NCBI GenBank assembly: GCA_002298335.1
Contig: DBNK01000014.1
Location: 11,677 to 75,676, forward strand
From: Thalassolituus sp. UBA674
GTDB lineage: Bacteria; Pseudomonadota; Gammaproteobacteria; Pseudomonadales; Oceanobacteraceae
Direction of reading: 5' to 3'
DNA: 64,000 bases
Made by a program: the position numbers and the translations under genes. Below are positions 25,197-33,876 of this stretch, in pieces. Positions within the stretch are counted from its first letter, which is position 1. Each line of letters begins with the position of its first letter. The notes beneath the pieces are model-generated. The model was not told the DNA's origin. It did not search any database and was given only the letters and a program-made list of their open reading frames with translations.

Positions 25197-25781
25197 TCAG
25201 ATCACTTCTTTGAGGAAGTTGGCCAGCAACTCATGGCCATATTCACTGAGGATGGATTCCGGGTGGAACTGCACGCCCTCAACAGCGAGGGTCTTATGGC
25301 GGACACCCATGATTTCTTCAACGCTGCCATCCGGGTTCTGCGTCCAGGCGGTAACCTCAAGCACTTCCGGCAGGTGATTTTTGTCGATCACCAGCGAATG
25401 GTAACGGGTGGCGCGGAACGGCGAAGGCAGTCCGGCAAAGACACCTGTGCCATTGTGGTAAATATCCGACGTTTTGCCGTGCATCACCTGCCCGGCACGG
25501 ATGATGTCACCGCCGTACACCTGACCAATGCTCTGGTGACCCAGGCAGATACCCAGCACCGGAATCTTACCGGCAAAGGCGTCGATCGCAGCCATGGAGA
25601 CACCGGCTTTATCCGGATTACAGGGCCCCGGGGAGACCACAATGTGATCCGGGTTCAGGGCGGCAATTTCTTCAACGGTAATTTCGTTGTTACGCACTAC
25701 TTTCACATCCGCGCCCAGTTCCAGCAGGTACTGCACCACGTTGTAAGTAAAGGAGTCGTAGTTATCAATCATCAGTAACAT
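25197..25781 (-). CDS. trpG: Anthranilate synthase glutamine amidotransferase subunit
   Basis: 194 residues of a class I glutamine amidotransferase. It supplies ammonia to TrpE. The nucleophile cysteine lies in LGICLGHQSIGQVYGG, with the histidine and glutamate partners in GVQFHPESIL. It is 10 bases downstream of trpE. In pseudomonads this subunit can also serve p-aminobenzoate synthesis. Confidence 0.97.
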   Translation of the reverse strand: MLLMIDNYDSFTYNVVQYLLELGADVKVVRNNEITVEEIAALNPDHIVVSPGPCNPDKAGVSMAAIDAFAGKIPVLGICLGHQSIGQVYGGDIIRAGQVMHGKTSDIYHNGTGVFAGLPSPFRATRYHSLVIDKNHLPEVLEVTAWTQNPDGSVEEIMGVRHKTLAVEGVQFHPESILSEYGHELLANFLKEVI

Positions 25782-25791
25782 AGCGTGCTCC

Positions 25792-27273
25792 TCAGGAATC
25801 CAGACCCGCAGCGGCCATAGCCACTGCCCGGAACACTGCCCGGCCTTTGTTCATGGTTTCTTTCCACTCCAGCCGCGGCACGGAGTCCGCTACCAGACCG
25901 GCACCTGCCTGAATGTTCAGCACACCGTCTTTGATCACGGCGGTACGGATGGCAATCGCCGTATCCATGTTGCCGTTCCAGCTCAGATAACCCACGGCAC
26001 CACCGTAGACACCGCGCTTGGTACTCTCGAATTCATCAATGATTTCCATGGCGCGGATTTTTGGTGCGCCACTCAGGGTACCGGCCGGATGGGCAGCACG
26101 CAGGACATCCATGGCAGTGACGCCCTCTTTAACCTTGCCGGTGACGTTGGAAACAATGTGCATCACATGGCTGTAGCGTTCCACCACCATCTGCTCGGTC
26201 AGCTTCACTTCACCCGGGCGGGCAATACGGCCAACGTCGTTACGCCCCAGATCAATCAGCATGAGATGTTCGGCAATCTCTTTCGGGTCAGACAGCAGCT
26301 CCTGCTCCAGCGCCAGATCTTCTTCCGGCGTGCGCCCACGGGTACGGGTACCGGCAATCGGCCGCACCGTCACTTCACCGTCTTCGAGGCGGGCAAGAAT
26401 CTCCGGTGACGAACCGACCACATGAAAATCGCCAAGATTCATACAGTACATATAAGGTGACGGGTTCAGGGTGCGCAGCGCGCGGTAAACATCGACCGGG
26501 TTACCGGTAAACGGCACCTGCATACGCTGCGACAGCACGCACTGCATGATGTCGCCGGAGAGGATGTACTCTTTGACTTTCTCTACCGCATCCATAAAGG
26601 CGTCTTCGCCGAAGCAGGAGCGGAAGTCGGCCTCATCAATCTGAATCTTCTCTCCACCGGGTTTGCCGACCGGACCCATGTAGGGCTGACGCAGGGTCAC
26701 AATCAGCTCATCCAGACGGGCCTCGGCTTTCTCCAGCGCCTGCGGCTGAGAAGGATCGGCGAGCACGATCAGGTGCAGCTTGCCGCTGAGGTTGTCAAAC
26801 ACCACCACTTCTTCAGAGACCATCAGCAGGATGTCCGGCGTATGCAGCTCATCCGGTGGGCAGGACGCTTTCAGGCAGGGTTCGATATAACGGATGGTGT
26901 CATAGCCGAAATAGCCGACCAGACCACCGTCAAAGCGCAGGTCATCGACATCAGCCACGCGGTAGCTCTGCTGCAGGGATTCAATGTAATCCAGCGGATC
27001 ACTGACCTCGACCTGCTTGCTGATTTCGCCATTACGTTCATGAGTAACCGTCTGCCCGTTGACGCGAACGATTTCACGCGCAGGCAGGCCGATCATGGAA
27101 TAACGGCCCCATTTTTCACCGCCCTGCACCGATTCAAACAGGTAGGTATAGGGACGGTCAGCGAGTTTCAGATAGGTGGATAACGGCGTATCAAGGTCGG
27201 CCAGCACCTGACGGGTGACCGGGATACGGTTAAAGCCCTGTTCGGTCAGGGCTGCAAAATCGTGCGGAGTCAT
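25792..27273 (-). CDS. trpE: Anthranilate synthase component I
   Basis: About 493 residues. It makes anthranilate from chorismate in the first committed step of tryptophan synthesis. Conserved C-terminal blocks are PSPYMYCMNLGDFHVVGSSPEIL, RPIAGTRTRGRTPEED, LIDLGRNDVGRIA, HPAGTLSGAPKIRAMEIIDE and IQAGAGLVADS. The feedback-binding region at the N-terminus includes LESVQGGEKWGRYSMIG-type sequence. The ATG at 27273 is chosen; the longer frame to 27321 lacks homology. No tryptophan-codon leader peptide was found upstream. Confidence 0.98.
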   Translation of the reverse strand: MTPHDFAALTEQGFNRIPVTRQVLADLDTPLSTYLKLADRPYTYLFESVQGGEKWGRYSMIGLPAREIVRVNGQTVTHERNGEISKQVEVSDPLDYIESLQQSYRVADVDDLRFDGGLVGYFGYDTIRYIEPCLKASCPPDELHTPDILLMVSEEVVVFDNLSGKLHLIVLADPSQPQALEKAEARLDELIVTLRQPYMGPVGKPGGEKIQIDEADFRSCFGEDAFMDAVEKVKEYILSGDIMQCVLSQRMQVPFTGNPVDVYRALRTLNPSPYMYCMNLGDFHVVGSSPEILARLEDGEVTVRPIAGTRTRGRTPEEDLALEQELLSDPKEIAEHLMLIDLGRNDVGRIARPGEVKLTEQMVVERYSHVMHIVSNVTGKVKEGVTAMDVLRAAHPAGTLSGAPKIRAMEIIDEFESTKRGVYGGAVGYLSWNGNMDTAIAIRTAVIKDGVLNIQAGAGLVADSVPRLEWKETMNKGRAVFRAVAMAAAGLDS

Positions 27274-27481
27274 GGAAAAACCTTCAATTGTTAAGCGTAA
27301 TGATACCTGATGAGGGCACACGGCGGCAGACGCCGTCAGAAGCGGTTGCTTAACACCATCGACGGGTCAGGTGCTGACCCTGTTGCTGGGGGCGGCTGTA
27401 TTGAAAAAACACCGCAGTCTCCGGAAGGTTTGTCTGAAAGAGGCACTATAACGGCATGCGCCCCGGCGGGCAAGAAACACG

Positions 27482-28153
27482 TCAGGCGCCGCGCCAGTCG
27501 AGCACCGGCCAGTTGCGGTCGTTGGCGGCCTGCACCAGCAGGGTATCCGGGTTGAGAACCACCGGCTGACCGACGGCTTCCAGTAAAGGCAGATCGGAAT
27601 GGCTGTCCGAATAGAACGCCGCCTGATGCAGGTCCATGCCCGATTCACTGACGTATTGCCGGGCCAGATCCACTTTACCCTGTCCATAACACAATGGCGT
27701 GGTCAGACCGGTAATACGGTTGCCCTGAACCAGCAGGCGGTTACTGATCACATCGTCCATACCCAACGCCCGGGCGTATTCATTGGCCACCACTTCATCG
27801 GCGCCGGTGATCAGAACCATCCGGGTACCCTGACGCCGGTAGGCAAACAGCAGCGAGGCCGCCTGACGGTAGATGTGCAGCTGGCCACGCTCCTGATAGA
27901 AGCAGGCGACCTGACGGGCATAGTCGCTGACGGTCATGCCCCGGGTGCGGGCGCGGTAATACGCCGACAGACGGCCATGGGTGATGCGGCCCTGTTTATA
28001 GGCACGGTAGAGAGACAGGTAAGCCCAGATGGCTTCGACGACCGCCCAGCGTTCACGCCTGGCGCGCCAGCGGATCCAGAGGGTATGAGCATCCTTGTTG
28101 ATCAGGGAGTCATCCAGATCGAAAAAGACCAGTGGTACATCGTATATACGCAT
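27482..28153 (-). CDS. HAD-superfamily subfamily IB phosphatase
   Basis: About 223 residues. The nucleophile motif is FFDLDDSLINKDAHT, the second motif VLITGADEVVANEYARALG, and the third KVDLARQYV plus YSDSHSDLPLLEAVGQPVVLNPD. This is the SerB-like IB group; the helical cap carries WIRWRARRERW. The substrate is uncertain, with phosphoserine-like or lipid-linked phosphates possible. The ATG at 28153 precedes the conserved core; the frame to 28195 is unlikely. It lies 208 bases upstream of trpE on the same strand. Confidence 0.85.
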   Translation of the reverse strand: MRIYDVPLVFFDLDDSLINKDAHTLWIRWRARRERWAVVEAIWAYLSLYRAYKQGRITHGRLSAYYRARTRGMTVSDYARQVACFYQERGQLHIYRQAASLLFAYRRQGTRMVLITGADEVVANEYARALGMDDVISNRLLVQGNRITGLTTPLCYGQGKVDLARQYVSESGMDLHQAAFYSDSHSDLPLLEAVGQPVVLNPDTLLVQAANDRNWPVLDWRGA

Positions 28154-28354
28154 ATGACCCCCTCTCAGAAGACGCATCCGACGCTGATATGACATCGCCA
28201 GGCTCTGTTTAATACTATGCCCTGATTTTTTTCAGCCGACTGTATTGAAAGTGAAAATGCCTCACAAAATCACGCAAAAAAGGGTTTGACCTGCCGGGCA
28301 GAAAGAGTAACTTGAAGTATACCCTCTCTAGAAAAAGGCTATACAGGAGCGAGT

Positions 28355-28699
28355 ATGAAAGGCATTGAAATCAGCTTCCGCGACATGGATCACTCTGATG
28401 CCATCGAACACCAAATCCGCAGCAAAGCCTCAAAACTGACTGAGAAGTACGACGAAATCACCGGCATCCGCGCCGTCGTCGCCCTCCCCCACAATCACAG
28501 CCACAAGGGCAAAATTGCCCACGTTTCTCTGGAAATCGGATTACCGGGAGAACTGGTGGCGATCACCAATGACAGCCACGACAAGCACGAACATGAAGAC
28601 ATGTACGTGGCCTTGCGTGATGCGTTCGACAAAGCGCAGCGCTGTATCAGCAAGATTCACAACAAACGTCTGGACACCAAGCGCCGCATCCAGCACTGA
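28355..28699 (+). CDS. hpf: Ribosome hibernation promoting factor / RaiA family
   Basis: 114 residues of the short HPF/YfiA fold (MKGIEISFRDMDHSDAIEHQIRSKASKLTEKY, then VALPHNHSHKGKIAHVSLEIGLPG and YVALRDAFDKAQRCISKIHNKRLDTKRR). These proteins bind the 30S decoding site and inactivate ribosomes in stationary phase. It is not beside rpoN as in E. coli, so this may be a second paralogue; that is inference. Strong AGGAG before the ATG. Confidence 0.85.
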   Translation: MKGIEISFRDMDHSDAIEHQIRSKASKLTEKYDEITGIRAVVALPHNHSHKGKIAHVSLEIGLPGELVAITNDSHDKHEHEDMYVALRDAFDKAQRCISKIHNKRLDTKRRIQH

Positions 28700-28755
28700 G
28701 GCAGTTGATGGCGCCGGGCTTCGCGTCTGGCGTCATCTCCTGTGATCAGGCAGGG

Positions 28756-29346
28756 TCAGAGCTTACCGCTGAGCAGTGTCTGAACCAGTCCCGGACGGGA
28801 CAGTTCAGCGTACAGGCTGGCGAGCTGCTCCGGTGTTTCGCGGAAATCGTTGCGTATCCAGCGCACGATCAGGCCGAATGATGCACCGGCCAGATAGTCG
28901 ATCACGTACTCGACGAATGCACTCTTGAACGTCAGTTTGTGCACTTCGCTGTAACGCTCAATGGTCTTACCGACGTATACCTTGAACTCGGCCAGCAGAA
29001 TGGCTTCCACATCCGGCTGCACCAGCAGGCGGGCAAGGTCGGCATTTTCCTGCCAGAGGCGGAACATCAGGCTGTAGATTTCAGGATCAACGTTGGCAGA
29101 TTTGGCCAGCATAGGGTCAATGCGTTCGGCAAAATCCAGAAACAGCTGCTCAATGTGATAGCGCAGCAGATCGTCTTTGGAACGGTAATGCAGATAAAAC
29201 GTCGGCCTGGCGACCCCGGAGCGTTCACAGATGTTTGCAACCGACAGCTTGGAATAGGGCTTCTCAGCCATTAATTCGAGCAGGGTGCTGACCAGCAGCC
29301 GACGGGACCGCTCGACGCGTTTATCCAGTTCTTTCGCTTCTGCCAT
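28756..29346 (-). CDS. TetR family transcriptional regulator
   Basis: About 196 residues. The N-terminal helix-turn-helix is typical (LLVSTLLELMAEKPYSKLSVANICERSGVARPTFYLHYRSKDDLLRYHIEQLFLDF). The C-terminal ligand domain has no family I can name. ATG at 29346 preferred over an in-frame GTG at 29355. The upstream stretch 29365-29395 is AT-rich with TGTAC and GTGTA half-sites that might be its own operator. It lies just downstream of the acyl-CoA dehydrogenase gene on the same strand, beyond a terminator. Confidence 0.88.
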   Translation of the reverse strand: MAEAKELDKRVERSRRLLVSTLLELMAEKPYSKLSVANICERSGVARPTFYLHYRSKDDLLRYHIEQLFLDFAERIDPMLAKSANVDPEIYSLMFRLWQENADLARLLVQPDVEAILLAEFKVYVGKTIERYSEVHKLTFKSAFVEYVIDYLAGASFGLIVRWIRNDFRETPEQLASLYAELSRPGLVQTLLSGKL

Positions 29347-29456
29347 GACGTCCACTTTTATTGTTTTTATACACTTGTATTAAATTGTACAGGAATTCAT
29401 GCGTGCAAAAAATGGGCTGTATGACTTTTGGCACTGGCAGACCTTCAGAAAAGGGT

Positions 29457-29485
29457 AAAAAAAAGGCCGCATAGCGGCCTTTTTC
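29457..29485 (-). terminator. Intrinsic terminator after the acyl-CoA dehydrogenase gene
   Basis: A perfect stem, AAAAGGCCGC/GCGGCCTTTT, with a 3-base loop lies 16 bases past the stop. On the minus strand it is followed by a run of T. The flanking A and T tracts allow use in both directions. Confidence 0.88.
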
Positions 29486-29500
29486 AACATAAAGACAGAC

Positions 29501-31291
29501 TTACGCTGTCTCAAACATGGCTTCATCCAGACCATAAAGTGGCTCAGAACCACCTTTTACAGCCTCTGTCAGAGACACATAACGTGGCAGCAGACGCTTG
29601 AAGAAGAAGCGACCGGTGGCCAGTTTGGCTTTGTAGAAGTCTTCAGACGCTTTTGGCAGTGCAACCGCTGCCATCTTCGCCCACATAAAGGCGTAAGCGG
29701 TGTAACCGAACACGTGCAGGTACTCAACAGAGGCCGCACCGATTTCATTCGGGTTGGACTGTGCCTGAGTCAGAACCCATTCGGTCAGTTCATTCAGGTT
29801 GGCCATGGCCGCTTTCAGTGGCTCAACAAACTCTGCCATACCGTCAGCAGAACCCTGCTCAGCAATAAACGCATCCACATCCGCCGCGAACAGCTTCAGG
29901 AAAGCACCACCGTTGGCAGCAATCTTACGGCCCATCAGGTCGAGTGCCTGAATACCGTTGGTGCCTTCATAGATCTGAGTGATACGGATGTCACGGACAT
30001 ACTGCTCCTGACCCCATTCACGGATAAAGCCGTGACCACCGAAGACCTGCTGACCCGCGATAGCGCTTTCCAGAGCGACGTCGGTCATAAAGGCTTTGGC
30101 GATTGGCGTCAGCAGAGCCACCATAGCTTCGGCGTTTTTCACCGCGTCGGCATCGTCAGAGAACTTAGTGATGTCGAGGTACTTGGCCACATAGGTAGAG
30201 AACGCACGGCCACCTTCGTTGAAGGCTTTCATGGTCATCAGCATGCGGCGCACGTCAGGATGAACAATGATCGGGTCAGCGGCTTTGTCTTTGGCAACCG
30301 GACCAGTCGGCGCACGGCTCTGGATACGCTCACGGGCGTACTCAACGGCGCTCTGGTAAGACGCTTCAGCACCACCCAGGCCCTGGATACCCACACCCAG
30401 ACGCTCGTAGTTCATCATGGTGAACATACAGGCCAGACCTTTGTTCTCTTCACCAACCAGCCAGCCTTTGGCGTTGTCGAAGTTCATGACACAGGTCGCG
30501 GAACCTTTGATACCCATTTTGTGTTCGATGGAACCACAGGACACCGGGTTACGCTCGCCCAGAGAACCGTCATCGTTCACCAGGAACTTAGGCACCAGGA
30601 ACAGGGAGATACCTTTAGGACCTGCAGGCGCATCCGGCAGCTTGGCCAGCACCAGGTGGATGATGTTCTCCGCCATGTCGTGCTCACCCCAGGTGATGAA
30701 GATCTTGGTACCGGAGATGTCGAAAGAACCGTCGTCGTTACGCTCGGCCTTGGTACGGATGATACCCAGGTCAGTACCGGCATGAGGTTCGGTCAGATCC
30801 ATAGCGCCAGACCATACACCGGAGTACATGTTCGGCAGGTATTTCTCTTTCAGTTCTTCAGAACCGTGTACGTTCAGGGACAGACAGGCACCGGCGGTCA
30901 GCATTGGCGCCAGACCGAAGGACATGTTGGCGCCCTGCACCATTTCTTCAACCTGAGCGACCAGCGTCTTCGGCATGCCCATGCCGCCGAAGTCCGGGTT
31001 ACCACCCAGACCGTTCAGGCCCGCTTCAACGTAAGTCTGGTAGGCGTCTTTGAAGCCCGGAGCTGCAGTAACTTCACCGTCGTTCCATTTGGAACCGTTT
31101 TCATCACCTTCGCGGTTCAGTGGCGCCAGTACCTGAGAACAGATTTTGCCGCACTCTTCGAGGATGGCTTCTGCGGTTTCCGTATCCACCATGCCCTCAA
31201 GACCAGCCAGTGAAGACCAGAAATCACCGGCGTTGAATACTTCGTTCAGTACAAAACGCATGTCACGCAAGGGGGCTTTGTAGTCAGCCAT
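29501..31291 (-). CDS. Acyl-CoA dehydrogenase, long form with C-terminal domain
   Basis: 596 residues, the size of the two-domain acyl-CoA dehydrogenases found in Pseudomonas fatty-acid oxidation. It uses FAD to make trans-2-enoyl-CoA. Visible cues are MDLTEPHAGTDLGIIRTKAE in the flavin-binding part, RDIRITQIYEGTNGIQALDLMGRK with the probable catalytic glutamate, and an extra ~130-residue C-terminal domain (EFVEPLKAAMANLNELTEW and beyond). A PsrA-like operator lies 90 bases upstream, so fatty-acid induction is predicted. Confidence 0.93.
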   Translation of the reverse strand: MADYKAPLRDMRFVLNEVFNAGDFWSSLAGLEGMVDTETAEAILEECGKICSQVLAPLNREGDENGSKWNDGEVTAAPGFKDAYQTYVEAGLNGLGGNPDFGGMGMPKTLVAQVEEMVQGANMSFGLAPMLTAGACLSLNVHGSEELKEKYLPNMYSGVWSGAMDLTEPHAGTDLGIIRTKAERNDDGSFDISGTKIFITWGEHDMAENIIHLVLAKLPDAPAGPKGISLFLVPKFLVNDDGSLGERNPVSCGSIEHKMGIKGSATCVMNFDNAKGWLVGEENKGLACMFTMMNYERLGVGIQGLGGAEASYQSAVEYARERIQSRAPTGPVAKDKAADPIIVHPDVRRMLMTMKAFNEGGRAFSTYVAKYLDITKFSDDADAVKNAEAMVALLTPIAKAFMTDVALESAIAGQQVFGGHGFIREWGQEQYVRDIRITQIYEGTNGIQALDLMGRKIAANGGAFLKLFAADVDAFIAEQGSADGMAEFVEPLKAAMANLNELTEWVLTQAQSNPNEIGAASVEYLHVFGYTAYAFMWAKMAAVALPKASEDFYKAKLATGRFFFKRLLPRYVSLTEAVKGGSEPLYGLDEAMFETA

Positions 31292-31380
31292 TTTTTCACC
31301 TCTTTTGAAGATCAGTGCCCGGTTCCATGCCGCCTCAGCAGCTGCACAGAACCTCAGTCAGTTTATATTCAGAGTGGATT

Positions 31381-31394
31381 CAAACAAGTGTTTG
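31381..31394 (-). promoter_or_regulatory. Predicted PsrA operator
   Basis: CAAACAAGTGTTTG lies within a longer palindrome (TTCAAACA/TGTTTGAA), 90 bases before the acyl-CoA dehydrogenase start. It matches the published PsrA motif CAAAC-N2..4-GTTTG of Pseudomonas, a repressor released by long-chain fatty acids. A further half-site (CAAAC) lies about 30 bases away. Confidence 0.65.
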
Positions 31395-31507
31395 AAAGTT
31401 ACGGATGGGAGTCAAACTTGTCAAGAGCAGCGCACACGCAGATGCAGAAAAACGCGTAAGAACAGCGGCAATGACCGACGGGAAAAAAGAAAACAGGGAA
31501 TTATGGT

Positions 31508-31576
31508 CTCCGGCAGAGAAACTGCCGGAGTGGGAGTGTAACCGCCCGGACGTGGAGAGAGAAAACGGGCGGTTAC
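31508..31576. other. Two tandem perfect hairpins
   Basis: CTCCGGCAG/CTGCCGGAG (31508-31530, 5-base loop) and GTAACCGCCCG/CGGGCGGTTAC (31538-31576, 17-base loop) lie between the acyl-CoA dehydrogenase promoter and the 83-residue gene. They could end the minus-strand transcript of the small gene, although no T-run follows. The rest of the 31292-31637 gap holds the PsrA-like box and nothing else I can name. Confidence 0.55.
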
Positions 31577-31596
31577 AAAAACATCAGGCTTCAGAA

Positions 31597-31655
31597 TTAA
31601 GCTTCAGTATCAATACAGGCTTAAGCCTCAGTATCGATTAAGCCTCAGTATCAAT
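31597..31655. repeat. Short tandem repeats at the end of the 83-residue gene
   Basis: Three copies of TTAAGCYTCAGTATC start at 31597, 31621 and 31638. The last copy encodes the final residues and stop codon of the small gene on the minus strand; the other two lie just beyond the stop. This looks like local duplication of the gene's 3' end. Confidence 0.75.
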
Positions 31656-31889
31656 AATAGTACCGAGCATTTCGTCTTCAGCGGCCACCACCTTGGCATT
31701 GGCTTCGACAACCACCTGGCTTTCTTTCAGGTCGGTCATCACTTCGGCGGATTCTCCGGTTGGTTCAACCGGCCGCGCCGTCGCGGCAGACACCACCTGT
31801 TGGGCAGCACGCGAAACCTGACTGACCGCCTGAGACAATCCCGCAGCGGCTGATGATATTTCTGAACCGGCTGTTGATCCGATATTCAT
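31638..31889 (-). CDS. Small protein with flagellar-rod-like C-terminus
   Basis: 83 residues, no membrane segment. The N-terminus is rich in serine and alanine (GSEISSAAAGLSQAVSQVSRAAQQVVSAA). The C-terminal half, MTDLKESQVVVEANAKVVAAEDEMLGTIIDTEA, closely resembles the C-terminal coiled helix of flagellar basal-body rod and hook proteins (ANAKV...DEMLGTLLD). It lacks any rod-protein N-terminus, so it is not a whole rod subunit. It may be a family of short rod-like or motility-related proteins; I cannot name it. It is a lone gene between the acyl-CoA dehydrogenase gene and bioB. Confidence 0.6.
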   Translation of the reverse strand: MNIGSTAGSEISSAAAGLSQAVSQVSRAAQQVVSAATARPVEPTGESAEVMTDLKESQVVVEANAKVVAAEDEMLGTIIDTEA

Positions 31890-31993
31890 AAATACACCTC
31901 TTATCCAGAGACACAGGTTAATTTAAACACCCGTTAAATCACCGGACCAGAGGCAATATGTGCATTTTTTATACGATTCTGTTCTATGAGTAA

Positions 31994-33061
31994 TCAGACT
32001 TGCGCCGCAGTAGCTGAAGCGTCATAAAACAACTCACTTTCTGCCGTATTCTGCGCCAGAATCTCGTCAAGCTCCTGAGGAGCCTTAGTCACATGATGAT
32101 CTGAGTTGATGCCGAGCTTACGGAACAGCGCCTGATCTTTATTCGCCGCCGGGTTCGGCGTGGTCAACAGACACTCGCCATAGAAGATGGAGTTGGCACC
32201 GGCAAAGAAGCACATGGCCTGCATCTCTTCCGACATCTGCTCACGACCGGCACTGAGACGTACGTGCGACGCTGGCATCATGATGCGCGCAGCCGCAATG
32301 GTGCGGATGAAATCCAGCGGGTCCACATCCCCTTCGCTCTCCAGAGGCGTACCGGCAACCTTAACCAGCTGGTTGATCGGCACAGAGTCCGGGTGCTGCG
32401 GCAGATTAGCCAGCTGCACCAGCAGACCGGCACGGTCTTTCAGCGTCTCACCCATACCGAGAATACCGCCGGAGCAGACTTTCATACCGGCATTACGGAC
32501 GTTTGACAGAGTATTCAGGCGGTCTGAATAAGTACGCGTGGTGATGATTTCACCGTAAAACTCCGGTGAGGTATCCAGGTTGTGGTTGTAGTAGTCCAGG
32601 CCCGCTTCAGCCAGAGCGTTAGCCTTACCTTCATCCAGCATACCCAGGGTCATACAGGTTTCCAGACCCAGCTCTTTCACGCCTTTGACCATGGCCAGCA
32701 CATAGGGCATGTCTTTCTCACGCGGTGAACGCCAGGCCGCACCCATGCAGAAACGGTCTGAACCGGCGGCTTTTGCGGCTTTGGCCTTCTCGATCACGGC
32801 CTCCACTTCCATCAGCTTCTCGCGCTCAAGCCCTGTATCGTAACGGGCACTCTGCGGACAGTAGGCGCAGTCTTCCGGGCAGGCACCGGTTTTGATCGAC
32901 AGCAGCGTACTCACCTGCACCTGATTCGGATCAAAGTGCTGACGGTGGACCGTCTGAGCCCGGAACAGCAGATCATTGAATGGCAGGTTCAGCAGCGCAT
33001 TGGCTTCTTCGACTGTCCAGTCGTTGCGGATGGCAGAAGCTGTGGTGAAGGCGACGGTCAT
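31994..33061 (-). CDS. bioB: Biotin synthase
   Basis: 355 residues. A radical-SAM enzyme that inserts sulfur into dethiobiotin. The cluster motif CPEDCAYCPQS (CxxxCxxC, near residue 60) is intact. GGILGMGETLKDRAGLL, the residues around RLSAGREQM with the arginine that holds the second cluster, and FFAGANSIFYGE are family blocks. It is divergent from comF with 37 bases between the starts. No other bio genes follow it here, although bioB heads a bio operon in many relatives. Confidence 0.97.
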   Translation of the reverse strand: MTVAFTTASAIRNDWTVEEANALLNLPFNDLLFRAQTVHRQHFDPNQVQVSTLLSIKTGACPEDCAYCPQSARYDTGLEREKLMEVEAVIEKAKAAKAAGSDRFCMGAAWRSPREKDMPYVLAMVKGVKELGLETCMTLGMLDEGKANALAEAGLDYYNHNLDTSPEFYGEIITTRTYSDRLNTLSNVRNAGMKVCSGGILGMGETLKDRAGLLVQLANLPQHPDSVPINQLVKVAGTPLESEGDVDPLDFIRTIAAARIMMPASHVRLSAGREQMSEEMQAMCFFAGANSIFYGECLLTTPNPAANKDQALFRKLGINSDHHVTKAPQELDEILAQNTAESELFYDASATAAQV

Positions 33062-33098
33062 GGAGTAACCTCAGGAAATCCTATGTGATAATCCACGG

Positions 33099-33839
33099 AT
33101 GGTAATCGGCATGCGGATTCAGTCAACCTTATCGGCGTTGCGGGAAAACTGGTGGTTATTTTTTAACCAATCCACCCAGTGCGAACTGTGTCTGGAGACA
33201 CCCGATCAGAATGCGTTCATCTGCAGCCGCTGTCAGGCTGACCTGCCCTGGAGCGGTCTCTGCTGTCCGCAGTGCAGTGAACCCGTACTCAGTGAAGGCC
33301 GTTGCGGCCGCTGTCAGAAACAACCCCCGGCATTTGATTACAGCAGCTGCACCTTCCTCTACAGCCACCCGGTCAGCCACTGGGTGCAGCACTGCAAAGA
33401 CAAAGGCGATATCCGCTTTGCCGGTCACTTTGCCCGCCTGATGCTGCAGGACCCGCCGCTGCTTACCACCGCACCTGATGCTCTGGTCATGATTCCCGCA
33501 ACCCCGGGTCGCCTGCTGAAACGCGGATTCAACCTCAGTCAGCTGCTGGCCATGCAGCTCAGCCGCGGGCTGGGTATTCCGCTGTATCAGGATGCCCTGA
33601 ACAAACAGCAGCCGTCTGAGCAACGCCACCTGAGCGGGAATGAACGACGCCGTACCGACACCGGGCTGCGCGCCGGCATACGCGATCTAAGCGGCCAGCA
33701 CCTGCTCATTATCGATGATGTGATGACCACAGGTTCCACGCTGAATCAGGCGGCAAAGCTGCTGCGCCAGCAAGGCGCAGAAACCGTCGGAGGATGGTGT
33801 TTCAGCCGTGTTCCGGGCGAACGCTTTCAGGCATACTGA
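33099..33839 (+). CDS. ComF family protein (phosphoribosyltransferase-like)
   Basis: 246 residues. The N-terminal zinc-finger-like part has paired cysteines (CELCLETPDQNAFICSRC, CCPQCSEP, CGRCQ). The C-terminal PRTase fold carries LLIIDDVMTTGSTLNQAAKLL, the PRPP-binding motif. ComF proteins help DNA uptake in competent bacteria; in pseudomonads the gene sits beside bioB, as here. An alternative start ATG lies at 33111. Confidence 0.9.
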   Translation: MVIGMRIQSTLSALRENWWLFFNQSTQCELCLETPDQNAFICSRCQADLPWSGLCCPQCSEPVLSEGRCGRCQKQPPAFDYSSCTFLYSHPVSHWVQHCKDKGDIRFAGHFARLMLQDPPLLTTAPDALVMIPATPGRLLKRGFNLSQLLAMQLSRGLGIPLYQDALNKQQPSEQRHLSGNERRRTDTGLRAGIRDLSGQHLLIIDDVMTTGSTLNQAAKLLRQQGAETVGGWCFSRVPGERFQAY

Positions 33840-33876
33840 GCGCACTTTTCAAGCCGGTACCCGGACAAGGTCTTTC

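Noticed and set aside
27274..27481. Tryptophan attenuator before trpE
   Set aside because: No short reading frame with adjacent tryptophan codons and no terminator/antiterminator pair was seen.
29714..31213. 499-residue open frame opposite the acyl-CoA dehydrogenase gene
   Set aside because: It mirrors the codon pattern of the real gene on the other strand, has low-complexity content and no recognisable domain. The same applies to long antisense frames at 2181-2972, 12658-13596, 45108-46358, 47208-48032 and 58677-59738.
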